64,000 nucleotides of DNA from Rhodospirillales bacterium (GCA_019455065.1 JACFNC010000009.1:62001-126000); one strand, 5' to 3'. Shown: positions 39,927 through 50,044, numbered from the stretch's first letter. Notes: generated by a model not told the origin, from the letters alone. Numbers and translations: made by a program.

Positions 39927-42253
39927 TGGCCGAAATCCGCAAGGCGGCAGTCATCGGGGCCGGCGTGATGGGGGCGGGCATCGCCGCCCACATCGCCAAT
40001 GCCGGCGTTCCGGTCGTTCTGCTCGACATCGTTCCCACCGGGGCCCCCGACCGCAGCGCCCTCGCCAAGGGCGCGATCGAGAAGATGCTGAAGGCTGACC
40101 CCGCCCCCTTCATGCACCAGCGCGCGGCCCGGCTGATCACTCCCGGCAATCTCGAGGACGACCTGCACCTGCTGGCCGACGCCGACTGGATCGTCGAGGC
40201 GGTAATCGAGCGCCCGGACGTCAAGCAGGGCCTTTACCGCAAACTGGAAGAAGTGCGCCGCCCCGGCTCCATCGTGTCGTCGAACACCTCGACCATTCCA
40301 CTCGCCATGCTGACCCACGGCCTGCCCGAGGGCTTCGCCCGCGACTTCCTCGTCACCCATTTCTTCAATCCCCCGCGCTACATGCGCCTGCTCGAGGTCG
40401 TCGCCGGCCCGTCCACGCGGCCCGAAGCCGTGCGGACCATCCGCGAGTTCTGCGACGTCCGTCTCGGCAAGGGGGTGGTCGACTGCAAGGACCGGCCGGG
40501 TTTCATCGCAAACCGCCTGGGCATCGTCTGGATGCAGAGCAGCGTCGTCGGCGCCATCGACCTCGAACTGACCGTCGAGGAGGCCGACGCCGTCGTCGGC
40601 CGGCCGATGGGCATTCCCAAGACCGGGGTGTTCGGCCTGTTCGATCTGGTGGGCATCGACCTGATGCCGCACGTGCACGCCAGCATGGCGGCGGCGCTGC
40701 CGAAGACCGATGCCTACCACGCCATCGCCCGCGACATCCCGCTGTTCCACCGCATGATCGAGCAGGGCTACACGGGCCGCAAGGGCAAGGGCGGGTTCTA
40801 CCGCCTCAACCGTGCCGGGGGCGGCCGGGTCAAGGAGGGAATCGACCTCTCCACCGGCGAATACCGCCCGACGATGGCGCCCAGCCTGGACAGCCTGGAC
40901 GAGGCGAAATCGAACCTCAGGGCTTTGGTCGAGCACCCCGACAAGGGCGGGCGCTACGCCTGGTGGGTGCTGGCGCGCACCCTCAGCTACGCCGCCGGCC
41001 TGGTGCCCGAGGCGGCGGACGACATCGTCGCCATCGACGAGGCCATGCGCCTTGGCTACAACTGGCGATGGGGTCCGTTCGAGTTGATCGACAAGCTCGG
41101 CAGCGGGTGGTTCGTCGAGCGCCTGCGGGCCGATGGCCTGCCGGTACCGAAGCTGCTCGAGGTCGCCGACGGGCGGCCGTTCTACCGGGTCGAGGGCGGG
41201 CGGCCCCAGTATCTGTCGCTCGAGGGCGACTACCGCGACGTGGCACGGCCGCCGGGGGTTCTGCTGCTCTCCGACGTCAAGCTGCGCTCGAAGCCCCTGG
41301 CGAAGAACGCCTCGGCGGCGCTGTGGGACATCGGCGACGGCGTCGTCTGCCTGGAATTCACCAGCAAGATGAACTCCCTGGACACCGAGACCGTGGCCAT
41401 GATCGGTCGCGCCGTCGCCACCGTGCGAAAGGGCGGCTTCAAGGCCATGGTGATCCATAACGAGGGCGCCAACTTCTCGGTCGGCGCCAACCTCGGCCTC
41501 GTCCTGTTCGCCGCCAACATCGCCGCCTGGCCCGAGATCGAGGCCATCATCAAGGCCGGCCAGGACGCCATGAAGGCCCTGAAATACGCGCCGTTCCCGG
41601 TGGTCGGCGCGCCCTCGGGAATGGCGCTCGGCGGCGGCTGCGAGGTTCTGCTCCACTGCGACGCCGTCCAGGCCCACGCCGAGACCTATGCCGGCTTGGT
41701 CGAGGTCGGGGTCGGCGTGGTTCCGGGCTGGGGCGGCTGCAAGGAAATGCTGGCGCGCTGGTTCGCCAACCCGAAGCGGCCGGCCGGGCCGGTCCCGCCT
41801 GTGGCGAAGGTGTTCGAGACCATCAGCGTGGCGACCGTCGCCAAGTCGGCGGCCGAGGCCAAGGATCATCTGTTCCTGCGCCCCGACGACGGCATCACCA
41901 TGAACCGCGACCGCCTGCTCGCCGATGCCAAGGCGCGCGCGCTGGCCATGGTTCCGGGGTACGCGACGCCGGAGCCGCCGCAGTTCAACCTGCCCGGACC
42001 GACCGCCAAGGCGGCGATGTCGCTGGCCGTCGACGTCTTCCGCCAGATGGGCAAGGCGACCGAGCACGACGTGGTGGTCGCCGACGCCCTGGCCGACGTG
42101 CTGAGCGGCGGCGATACCGACGTCACCGTGACGCTTGGCGAGGACGACCTGCTGGCGCTCGAGCGGCAGGCCTTCATGCGGCTGCTGCGCACCCCCGCCA
42201 CCCTGGACCGGATGGAGCACATGCTCGAAACCGGCAAGCCCTTGAGGAACTGA
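39926..42253 (+). CDS. 3-hydroxyacyl-CoA dehydrogenase/enoyl-CoA hydratase fusion (FadB/FadJ-like)
   Basis: About 775 residues. Unlike E. coli FadB, the dehydrogenase half comes first: residues 1-390 contain the NAD loop GAGVMGAGIAAHIANAG, the HFFNPPRYMRLLEVVAG signature and a C-terminal 3HCDH domain. The hydratase/crotonase half follows (residues about 460-680), with GMALGGGCEVLLHCDA and GLVEVGVGVVPGWGG; both catalytic glutamates of the family are visible in these motifs. The enzyme would do the hydratase and dehydrogenase steps of beta-oxidation. It is directly coupled to fadA (1-base overlap) and precedes the acyl-CoA dehydrogenase by 3 bases. Domain order is known in other alphaproteobacteria and some other phyla. 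Confidence 0.93.
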   Translation: MAEIRKAAVIGAGVMGAGIAAHIANAGVPVVLLDIVPTGAPDRSALAKGAIEKMLKADPAPFMHQRAARLITPGNLEDDLHLLADADWIVEAVIERPDVKQGLYRKLEEVRRPGSIVSSNTSTIPLAMLTHGLPEGFARDFLVTHFFNPPRYMRLLEVVAGPSTRPEAVRTIREFCDVRLGKGVVDCKDRPGFIANRLGIVWMQSSVVGAIDLELTVEEADAVVGRPMGIPKTGVFGLFDLVGIDLMPHVHASMAAALPKTDAYHAIARDIPLFHRMIEQGYTGRKGKGGFYRLNRAGGGRVKEGIDLSTGEYRPTMAPSLDSLDEAKSNLRALVEHPDKGGRYAWWVLARTLSYAAGLVPEAADDIVAIDEAMRLGYNWRWGPFELIDKLGSGWFVERLRADGLPVPKLLEVADGRPFYRVEGGRPQYLSLEGDYRDVARPPGVLLLSDVKLRSKPLAKNASAALWDIGDGVVCLEFTSKMNSLDTETVAMIGRAVATVRKGGFKAMVIHNEGANFSVGANLGLVLFAANIAAWPEIEAIIKAGQDAMKALKYAPFPVVGAPSGMALGGGCEVLLHCDAVQAHAETYAGLVEVGVGVVPGWGGCKEMLARWFANPKRPAGPVPPVAKVFETISVATVAKSAAEAKDHLFLRPDDGITMNRDRLLADAKARALAMVPGYATPEPPQFNLPGPTAKAAMSLAVDVFRQMGKATEHDVVVADALADVLSGGDTDVTVTLGEDDLLALERQAFMRLLRTPATLDRMEHMLETGKPLRN

Positions 42254-42256
42254 GCC

Positions 42257-44041
42257 ATGGCGACCTACAAGGCCCCCCTGCGCGACATGCGCTTCGTGTT
42301 CAACGAGCTTTACGACGGTTCCAAGCTGGCCGAGTTGTCGGGATACGAGGAGGCGACCCCCGATCTCGTGGACGCCGTGCTCGAAGAGTCGTCCAAGCTG
42401 TGCGAGCAGGTTCTCTTTCCCATCAACCGCAGCGGCGACGAAGAGGGCTGCCGCTTCGAGAACGGCGTCGTCTACACGCCCAAGGGCTTCAAGGAGGCCT
42501 ACGACACCTTCGTCGAGGGCGGCTGGACCGCCATCAACTGCGATCCCGCCTATGGCGGCCAGGGGCTGCCTAAGTTCCTGGATGCCATGGTCGTCGAGAT
42601 GATCTGCTCCAGCAACCTCTCCTTCGGCACCTATCCGGGGCTGACCAACGGCGCCTACCACGCCATCACCGCCTATGGTTCCGACGAGTTGAAGGACAAG
42701 TATCTGCCCAACATGGTCGCCGGCAAATGGAGCGGCGCCATGTGCCTGACCGAGCCGCATTGCGGCACCGATCTCGGGCTGCTGCGCACCAAGGCGGTTC
42801 CCCAGGACGACGGCAGCCACAAGATCACCGGCACCAAGATCTTCATCACCGCCGGCGAGCACGACCTCACCGAGAACATCATCCATCTGGTGCTGGCGCG
42901 CCTGCCCGACGCGCCCAAGGGCGTCAAGGGAATCAGCCTGTTCCTGGTGCCGAAGTTTCTGGTCAAGGACGACGGAAGCCTGGGCCCGCGCAACGGCGTC
43001 GCCTGCGGCGCCATCGAGCACAAGATGGGCATCAAGGCGTCCTCGACCTGCGTGATGAACTTCGACGACGCCACCGGCTGGCTGGTGGGCGAGCCCCACA
43101 AGGGCATGCGCGCGATGTTCAAGATGATGAACACCGAGCGCCTGATGGTCGGCATCCAGGGCCTCGGCCTTGCCGAGGTCGCCTACCAGGGGGCCGTCGC
43201 CTACGCCCGCGAGCGCCTTCAGGGGCGCGCGCTGACCGGCGTCAAGCATCCCGACAAGCCGGCCGATCCGATCATCGTCCATCCCGACGTGCGGCGCATG
43301 CTGCTGACCATGCGTGCCTACACCGAGGGTTGCCGGGCGCTGGCGGGATGGGTGTCGATGTCGCTCGATCTCATGGGCCATCACCCCGATCCGCGGGCGC
43401 GGCAGGAGGCGGACGACCTCGTCGCCCTGCTCACCCCGATCGTCAAGGCGCTGTTCACCGATCTCGGGTTCGAGGCGACCAATCTCGGCATGCAGGTCTA
43501 TGGCGGGCACGGCTACATCCGCGAACAGGGGATGGAACAATACGTCCGCGACGCCCGCATCACGCAGGTGTACGAGGGCACCAACGGCGTGCAGGCGCTC
43601 GACCTCGTGGGGCGCAAGATGCCGGCCCATGCCGGCCGCTACCTGCGGCGCTTCTTCCATCCCGTTGCGGCATTCATCGAAGAAAAGCAGGCCGACCCGG
43701 TGATGCAGGAATTCGCCCTGCCGCTCGCCAAGGCGTTCGGCCGCCTCCAGCAGGCCACCGGGCACATCGCCCGCGCCGGCATGGCCAATCCCGACGAGGC
43801 CGGGGCCGGTGCCAGCGAGTATCTCCGGCTGTTCGGCCTGGTGGCGCTCGGCTACATGTGGGCGCGCATGGCGGAGATCGCGCTGGCCCGGCAGGACGGC
43901 GACGAGGCCGCCTTCTACAAGGCCAAGCTGGACACCGCGCGCTTCTACATGCAGCGCATCCTGCCGCAGGCGGGCGGCCTGTATTCGGCGATCAGCGCGG
44001 GGTCGCGGACGATGATGGCCTTCGACGAGGCCGCCTTCTGA
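42257..44041 (+). CDS. Acyl-CoA dehydrogenase
   Basis: FAD-dependent enzyme that makes the trans-2 double bond in acyl-CoA, the first oxidation step. About 594 residues, longer than the basic 380-residue type, because of an extra C-terminal domain; this matches the fadE-like group in alphaproteobacteria. Motifs include GTDLGLLRTKAVPQDDGSHK (after MCLTEPHCGTD), the ITGTKIFITAGEHDL flavin region and YGGHGYIREQGMEQY with RDARITQVYEGTNGVQALDL. The GTG/ATG start is ATG at 42257. It is 3 bases after the HAD/ECH gene. Substrate chain length is not determined. Confidence 0.94.
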   Translation: MATYKAPLRDMRFVFNELYDGSKLAELSGYEEATPDLVDAVLEESSKLCEQVLFPINRSGDEEGCRFENGVVYTPKGFKEAYDTFVEGGWTAINCDPAYGGQGLPKFLDAMVVEMICSSNLSFGTYPGLTNGAYHAITAYGSDELKDKYLPNMVAGKWSGAMCLTEPHCGTDLGLLRTKAVPQDDGSHKITGTKIFITAGEHDLTENIIHLVLARLPDAPKGVKGISLFLVPKFLVKDDGSLGPRNGVACGAIEHKMGIKASSTCVMNFDDATGWLVGEPHKGMRAMFKMMNTERLMVGIQGLGLAEVAYQGAVAYARERLQGRALTGVKHPDKPADPIIVHPDVRRMLLTMRAYTEGCRALAGWVSMSLDLMGHHPDPRARQEADDLVALLTPIVKALFTDLGFEATNLGMQVYGGHGYIREQGMEQYVRDARITQVYEGTNGVQALDLVGRKMPAHAGRYLRRFFHPVAAFIEEKQADPVMQEFALPLAKAFGRLQQATGHIARAGMANPDEAGAGASEYLRLFGLVALGYMWARMAEIALARQDGDEAAFYKAKLDTARFYMQRILPQAGGLYSAISAGSRTMMAFDEAAF

Positions 44042-44078
44042 CCATGGACGGCGACGCGGTTGGGCCGGGGGGCGGGCG

Positions 44079-44612
44079 ATGAACCTCATCTTCCGCCTCA
44101 TCCGCGTCATCCTGGCGGGGTTGATGGCGCCGCCCAGGACCGGCGGCTTCTCGGAGTCCGTGCTCGATTTCCGGGTCTGGCCGACCGATCTCGACGTCAA
44201 CCTGCACATGACCAACGCCCGCTATCTCAGCATCTTCGATCTCGGGCGCGCCGATCTCATGGTGCGCCACCGCACGTTGCGCCTGTTCCTGAAGAACGGC
44301 TGGCGGCCGATGCTGGGCGGCGCCACCGTGCGGTTCCGGAGGCCGCTGGCGCCCTTGCAGAAGTTCCGCGTGATTTCCCGCGTGGTCGGCTGGGACGCGA
44401 AGTGGTTCTATATGGAGCACCGCATCGAGAGCCACGAAGGGCTGGTGGCGCTGGCGTTGATGCGCGGCGTATTCTATGGGCGCGGCGGGGTCGAGCCGCC
44501 CGAGAAGGTGATGCATGCGCTCGGCCACCGGGGCGACTCGCCGCCCCTGCCCGCGGTCATCCAGAGCTGGCGCGAACTCGAGATGAACGTCGATCAGATG
44601 CTGGCGGAATGA
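44079..44612 (+). CDS. Hot-dog-fold thioesterase-like protein
   Basis: 177 residues with an N-terminal hydrophobic helix (LIFRLIRVILAGLMA), then a hot-dog fold of the THEM6/4HBT-like type (VWPTDLDVNLHMTNARYLS and FFLGGATVRFRRPL-like sequence MLGGATVRFRRPLAPLQKF). The D-x-D-x-N-x-H pattern matches acyl-CoA thioesterases that release free fatty acid from CoA, fitting its place in the fad operon. An exact substrate is not evident. It follows the acyl-CoA dehydrogenase by 37 bases. Some sequence in this family lacks proven thioesterase activity, so the activity is probable, not certain. Confidence 0.85.
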   Translation: MNLIFRLIRVILAGLMAPPRTGGFSESVLDFRVWPTDLDVNLHMTNARYLSIFDLGRADLMVRHRTLRLFLKNGWRPMLGGATVRFRRPLAPLQKFRVISRVVGWDAKWFYMEHRIESHEGLVALALMRGVFYGRGGVEPPEKVMHALGHRGDSPPLPAVIQSWRELEMNVDQMLAE

Positions 44613-44659
44613 CGAATTGTCGCTCGCAGAGCTAGCGGAAGAAGGAAACGGAGGGAGCC

Positions 44660-45499
<840 letters not shown>

Positions 45500-45538
45500 G
45501 AGGCGCTTCGCCTGCGCAATCCTCGCAATAACAATCGC

Positions 45539-46951
45539 TTATGCGCCCTCGTCGGTTGCGCCCTCGCCGCCGCTTGGTTCGGGGGGGCGCGGTGAGGTGC
45601 CGCCGCCGCCGCGTTGGCGCAGCAGGCGGTCGACGTGGGCCAGGTTCCTCTCGGCCACCGCGGCCGGCTTCTCGGCACCCATGGCCCGCAGTTCGTCGCG
45701 GGCGGCGCGCAGCACCGCCGCCGCCTCGTCCAGATGGTGAACACCCTCGCCGTGCTTGCCGAGAAGGAACAGGGCCGAGCCGAGAGTATTGAGGGTGGCC
45801 GCCCGGCCGGCGGGGTCGGACTCGGCGGTGCGCACCTCGAGCACGGCGCGGCAGGCGTCCACGGCCTTCTGCAGAATGTCGGGATTGCGCGACTGGTCGC
45901 CGTAGACCTCCAGCACCTGAGCCAGGGCCAGCATGGTCTCGGTCCAGCGGATGGGGTTCTCGGAGCGGGTAAAGACCTGCAAGGCGGCCTGGAGGGCGGC
46001 CAGGGCTTCGCGCAGCAGCGCCGGGTCGCCGGTCTTGAGGTCCAGGCGGTACAGGGCGGAGCCCAGCCGAACCTGGTCGGTTGCCCATTCGAATGGCAGG
46101 CTCGCCCGCGGCAGGGTCTCAGCGGCGTTGCGCCAGGCGGCGGCCGCCTCCCGAAGGCGGGACACGTCGTCGCCCGACCGTTCGGCCAGCGCGGTCAGGG
46201 CCGCGGCGAGCCGTCGATACACGATCGCCTCTTCCATAGGCGGCAGATCGTCAGGACGCAGGCGTTCGAGGCCGCGCCGATAGGCCGCGACCGACCGCTC
46301 CAGCCACGGCAGCGGCTCGTCGACGGCGGCGGTCGCGGCGGCGACATGGCCGACGCAGAACAGGGTGGTCGCCTGCTGACGGCTGTGCGGCAGGAACGGC
46401 GGCACCTCGGCAATGATCGCGGCGCGCTCGGCGGCAGCGGCCAGCAGGGTGGCATGGTTGCGGCGGCGCTCTTCGCTCTCCGGCTGGATGGCCGCCAGGG
46501 TGGCGGCGTGGGCGAGTTCGACGAACACGCTCTCGAACGAACCCGTCAGTTCCATGCGAACGTGCATTCCGAAGCATCCCGGGCGCTCGTCGTCGGGCTG
46601 CATGGGGGTGATCCAGCGCAGGGTCAGACGGTTGGCGAAACCCTCGCACCAGATGGCGACGTCGGCCTCGCCGTCGACCATGGCTTGCCGCACGCGGATC
46701 AGGGTGGCGGTGGTCAGCCCTTGCTGGCCGGAGTCGTCCTGCCCCACCGGCACGACCCGTAGCCGCAGGCCGGGCATTCCCTCGAGGGCCGCGGCGACCG
46801 TCTCGGCATAGGCGGCCACCGGCGCGCACAGGACGACCTGGAACGGCGGGGGGGCTGCGGGCTGGGCGTCGGCCGGTCTGCCGATGGCGGCGAGAAGGCG
46901 CCTGAGGAACCGCGCTGGTTTGCTCGCCATGTGTGTGGGATTGTCGGCCAA
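45539..46951 (-). CDS. Large TPR-like protein of unknown function
   Basis: About 470 residues. The first 180 residues (around VVLCAPVAAYAETVAAALEG and VQVAIWCEGFANRLTLRWIT-like sequence) have an alpha/beta character I do not recognise. The rest is helical repeats resembling TPRs (LGSALYRLDLKTGDPALLRE, LGSALFLLGKHGEGVHHLDE). The start is uncertain: TTG at 46951 has GGAGG 5 bases upstream, while the ATG at 46930 lacks a ribosome-binding site and a GTG at 46957 overlaps one. It is downstream of the antiporter gene on the same strand (54-base gap), so cotranscription is possible. The pairing hints at envelope or ion-homeostasis signalling; this is only inferred. Confidence 0.75.
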   Translation of the reverse strand: MADNPTHMASKPARFLRRLLAAIGRPADAQPAAPPPFQVVLCAPVAAYAETVAAALEGMPGLRLRVVPVGQDDSGQQGLTTATLIRVRQAMVDGEADVAIWCEGFANRLTLRWITPMQPDDERPGCFGMHVRMELTGSFESVFVELAHAATLAAIQPESEERRRNHATLLAAAAERAAIIAEVPPFLPHSRQQATTLFCVGHVAAATAAVDEPLPWLERSVAAYRRGLERLRPDDLPPMEEAIVYRRLAAALTALAERSGDDVSRLREAAAAWRNAAETLPRASLPFEWATDQVRLGSALYRLDLKTGDPALLREALAALQAALQVFTRSENPIRWTETMLALAQVLEVYGDQSRNPDILQKAVDACRAVLEVRTAESDPAGRAATLNTLGSALFLLGKHGEGVHHLDEAAAVLRAARDELRAMGAEKPAAVAERNLAHVDRLLRQRGGGGTSPRPPEPSGGEGATDEGA

Positions 46952-47011
46952 TAACACCTCCGGATAAATCCAAAGGTATTCGCGGCCATCCTTCGGCGCA
47001 ATGCGATCCTT

Positions 47012-48853
47012 TCAGCGGCGCGCCTTGCGGCGGCGCAGGGCGCCGCTCCACCGGTGGAAAAGCGCCGACAGCCGGGCGCGCACCCGCGCCAATCCCCGCG
47101 CGATCTCATGCGGACGCTGAAAGACGGGAATGCGCGGCGGCGCCACCGAGGCGGGGTCGACCGCCATGCCGACCGAGGTGACCTCGCCGTCCTTCACCTC
47201 GCGCACGATGAGCACGACGTCGCCGATGGTCAGCCGGTCGCCCACCTCCAGCAGTTCCTTGAACTCCTTGCGCAACAGCTCGCCGATCGTCATCGAGCGC
47301 TGCTCGATGGTGAGCGGCAGGCCGTACATCTCGGCCAACGCCCCGATCGTGACGTCGGGTTTCAGGATGAAGTCGCCGTAGAAGGCGTGGTCGTCGTCGG
47401 CGATGCTGACCGTGCCGCCGAACATCTTGTCCAGCAACGGAAGCTGCGCGGGCGCGGCGAAAAGATACAGGTAGTCGCCGGGCTGGAAGGTCTTGACGTT
47501 GTGCACGCTCAGGATCGCACCCTTGCGCTGGATCATCACCGGCCGCGCCCAGCGCGGCAGGCGCTGGCCGCGCACCACCGGGCTGTTCTCATGCAGCTTG
47601 TAGGCAAGCAGCTCGAGGCTGCTCAGGCCGGGCAGCTCGAGTTCCAGGCGGTCCACCGGTCCGGTGCGGCGCGGCACGATGAGGCCCAGCCAGCCCGCCG
47701 TGGGCCGGATCGTCCACCCTTGCACGCACAGCGAGATCAGGACCAGCAGGAAGGCGACGTTGAAGAACAGCTGCGCGTTCGGCAGGCCGCCGATGATCGG
47801 CACCAGGGCCAGCAGGATCGACACCGCGCCGCGCAGGCCGACCCAGGCGACGAAGGCCGTCTCCTGCCGGCTGAAGCGGAACGGCAGCAGGCACAGCCAC
47901 ACCGCCAGCGGCCGCGCCACGAAGATCAGCACGGCGCCCAGGACCAGCGCCGGCACCATCAGCGACGGAAACTGCGACGGCGTGGCCAGCAGGCCCAGGG
48001 TCACGAACATCGTGATCTGGCTAAGCCAGGTCAGGCCGTTCTGGAAGCGGCGCAGGGTGGGCGCGCCCTGGAGGCGGCGGTTGCCGGCGATCAGGCCGGC
48101 GACGTAGGTGGCGAGGAAGCCGCTGCCGCCCAGATTGTTGGTGGCGGCGAAGATCAGCAGTACGAAGCCGACCATCAGGACCGGATAGAGGCCGGGGTCG
48201 AGGCGCAGGCGGTTGAGGATGAACACGATGGCCGAGCCGCCGGCGACGCCGAGCAGGGCGCCGACGCTGAACTGCTGCACGAAGATGCGCGCCAGCTCGA
48301 TCAGCGAGGCTTCGTGGGTGACGGCGGCCAGTTCGACGAGGCCGAGCACCAGGAAGATCGCCATCGGGTCGTTGCTGCCCGACTCGATCTCCAGCGTCGA
48401 GCGCACGCGCTCGCGGATGGTGATGCCGCCCACCCTCAGCAGGAAGAACACCGCCGCCGCGTCGGTCGAACTGACGATGGCGGCCATCAGGAACGCCTCC
48501 AGCCAGGGCAGGCCGAAAACGTAGCGCGCGGCGACGCCCAGAATGAGTGTCGTGGCCACCACCCCCAGCGTGGCCAGCACCACGGCCGGGATCGCCGCCG
48601 AGCGGTAGCTGTGCAGATTGGTCTGGAAGCCCGTGTCGAACAGGATGATCGACAGGGCGACGCTGCCGATCAGGAACGCCACATGCGGATTGTTGAAGGT
48701 GATGCCGCCCGGTCCGTCCTCGCCGGCCAGCAGGCCGACGATCAGGAACACCAGCAGCAGCGGCGCCCCCATGCGGAACGAGATCACGCTGGTGAAGATG
48801 CTGATGACCAGCAGGCCCGAACCGACCAGAATGGCGTAATTGATGAGGTCCAT
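47012..48853 (-). CDS. CPA1 K+(Na+)/H+ antiporter (NhaP2/CvrA type)
   Basis: About 613 residues. The N-terminal antiporter domain (about 390 residues, 12 hydrophobic segments) has the ion-site-like stretch AAIVSSTDAAAVFFLLRVGG and IESGSNDPMAIFLVLGLVEL, typical of NhaP2. The C-terminal cytosolic half carries a TrkA_C-like module (ILSVHNVKTFQPGDYLYLF) and a CorC_HlyC-like regulatory part, both usual in CvrA/NhaP2 proteins that export K+ at high internal potassium. The exact cation cannot be read from sequence. The start is the ATG at 48853, followed upstream by the divergent zinc-ribbon methyltransferase, with about 165 bases between. Confidence 0.93.
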   Translation of the reverse strand: MDLINYAILVGSGLLVISIFTSVISFRMGAPLLLVFLIVGLLAGEDGPGGITFNNPHVAFLIGSVALSIILFDTGFQTNLHSYRSAAIPAVVLATLGVVATTLILGVAARYVFGLPWLEAFLMAAIVSSTDAAAVFFLLRVGGITIRERVRSTLEIESGSNDPMAIFLVLGLVELAAVTHEASLIELARIFVQQFSVGALLGVAGGSAIVFILNRLRLDPGLYPVLMVGFVLLIFAATNNLGGSGFLATYVAGLIAGNRRLQGAPTLRRFQNGLTWLSQITMFVTLGLLATPSQFPSLMVPALVLGAVLIFVARPLAVWLCLLPFRFSRQETAFVAWVGLRGAVSILLALVPIIGGLPNAQLFFNVAFLLVLISLCVQGWTIRPTAGWLGLIVPRRTGPVDRLELELPGLSSLELLAYKLHENSPVVRGQRLPRWARPVMIQRKGAILSVHNVKTFQPGDYLYLFAAPAQLPLLDKMFGGTVSIADDDHAFYGDFILKPDVTIGALAEMYGLPLTIEQRSMTIGELLRKEFKELLEVGDRLTIGDVVLIVREVKDGEVTSVGMAVDPASVAPPRIPVFQRPHEIARGLARVRARLSALFHRWSGALRRRKARR

Positions 48854-48990
48854 GAACGCCGCGCAGGGAAGCTGGGCGGCATTCTAACCCGGCCGTGGCC
48901 ACGCCGAAAGGGAAGGGGTGGCCAGTATGCGCTGGTCGCACATCATAATCCATTATACAACGTTGACGAGTTGCTCCCGTTCTGTTGCAT

Positions 48991-49020
48991 TTGCGAGCGA
49001 GCAAAACCGTTTGGTATAAT
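48991..49020 (+). promoter_or_regulatory. Candidate promoter overlapping the methyltransferase start
   Basis: TTGCGA at 48991-48996 and TATAAT at 49015-49020 are 18 bases apart, an excellent sigma-70-like pair. The TATAAT overlaps the ATG at 49019, so a transcript from it would begin inside the annotated gene; either the true start is downstream or this is a chance match in the A+T-rich stretch. Confidence 0.4.
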
Positions 49021-49870
49021 GAACGTAATTAGAGCATTCCTAAGTAAGATAAAAGAAACGCGTATAAAAAATCTACGCGAAACATGCGTGTGTTTGTGCC
49101 AGCGCCGCTCGGTGAGTGAACATATCTGGCGTGTCAGCGACAAAGAGGATGATCCGTTTATTCCGAAGTATTATTTTCGCTGCCCCCATTGTGGTTCATT
49201 TTCGGCGCCAAAGATCGTTTTCCCTAAAGAAAAATACTCCACTTTACCAATCGAGTTCTACGCCAAAGGCCCGCTCACCGGTCAATTGGCGGAAACCCGG
49301 GTTTCCGCCATTCGCACGCGCCTGGAGGGCGGCGCGCCACTCCTGCTGGATCTGGGTGCTGGCGGGGGGTGGGTGGCGAAGGCGTTCGTCTCTTCGCTGC
49401 CGGGTGCGTCGGCCATCGCCTGCGAGGCGGACGCGCGGCTGGAGGCCGTCTACTACGCCGATGCCGCGGGGGTGCGCTTCGAGGGACGGTGGATCGACGA
49501 CTTCCTGGATGATTTCGTGGCCCGGGGGCGCGCCGCCGACGCGGTGGCGATGACCGACGTGCTGGAACACATGATTTTCCCGGAAGCCACCGTGCGGCGC
49601 ATCCACAAGGCGATGCGGCCGGGAGGGATCGGCTATTTCGTCGTGCCCAACGCGCAGACCTTCATGCCGCCGCATCCCTTCCCGGTTGCCGCGCGCGACG
49701 TCGACTGGCCGCACGCCTTGCGCACTTGCCAGCACATCTGGATGATGTCGCCCGAGGCCTTCGAGGGGCTGTTCACGGCCGCCGGATTCGAGGTGCTGGC
49801 CCACGACCTCGCCCTGGAAACGGACATCAGGCGCGACTCGGTCTATTCGACGGTGATCGTGCGGCGGTGA
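49019..49870 (+). CDS. Zinc-ribbon SAM-dependent methyltransferase, mixed composition
   Basis: About 283 residues. The N-terminal part carries a CxxC zinc-ribbon-like motif (FRCPHCGSF) after a basic helix. The C-terminal class I methyltransferase domain has motif I LLLDLGAGGGWVAKAF, the DVLEHMIFPEATVRRI region and MRPGGIGYFVVPN. Substrate unknown; this architecture occurs in enzymes near polysaccharide or natural-product genes, but no such genes are here. The first 240 bases (49021-49260) are about 43% G+C by my count, against a visibly G+C-rich second half, suggesting an acquired or recombined 5' part. The frame is open upstream and contains another CxxC-like stretch; an upstream non-ATG start (TTG 48971) is possible, so the 5' end is uncertain. 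Confidence 0.7.
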   Translation: MNVIRAFLSKIKETRIKNLRETCVCLCQRRSVSEHIWRVSDKEDDPFIPKYYFRCPHCGSFSAPKIVFPKEKYSTLPIEFYAKGPLTGQLAETRVSAIRTRLEGGAPLLLDLGAGGGWVAKAFVSSLPGASAIACEADARLEAVYYADAAGVRFEGRWIDDFLDDFVARGRAADAVAMTDVLEHMIFPEATVRRIHKAMRPGGIGYFVVPNAQTFMPPHPFPVAARDVDWPHALRTCQHIWMMSPEAFEGLFTAAGFEVLAHDLALETDIRRDSVYSTVIVRR

Positions 49871-49929
49871 GTCCTTTCGGGAGGGCGGTCACCACCAAGA
49901 CATAAAGGGCACCAAGGTGCCTGAATCGC

Positions 49930-50044
49930 CGTCATTGCGAGGAGCGCAGCGACGAAAGGTCGTCATTGCGAGAAGCGGATGCGACGAAGCAATCCAGTTT
50001 TTCCGCCGGCCCTGGATTGCTTCGCCCCACGGCTCGCTATGACG
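49930..50044. repeat. Inverted dispersed repeats, GTCATTGCGAG type
   Basis: Two direct copies begin GTCATTGCGAGGAGCG at 49931 and GTCATTGCGAGAAGCG at 49962; both continue with a GCGACGAA-like end. A partial inverted copy ends at 50044, starting with CTGGATTGCTTCGCC at 50012. Together 49962-50044 can fold as a long hairpin. Such modules are typical short dispersed repeats of alphaproteobacteria. Confidence 0.85.

Noticed and set aside
39860-44215. A 1451-codon open frame on the minus strand across the fad genes
   Set aside because: It is antisense to fadB-like and acyl-CoA dehydrogenase genes that carry full family motifs; the frame is open because of strong codon-position G+C bias.
48943-49143. 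A 66-codon minus-strand frame in the A+T-rich stretch
   Set aside because: Antisense to the methyltransferase N-terminus, no family features and no ribosome-binding site.
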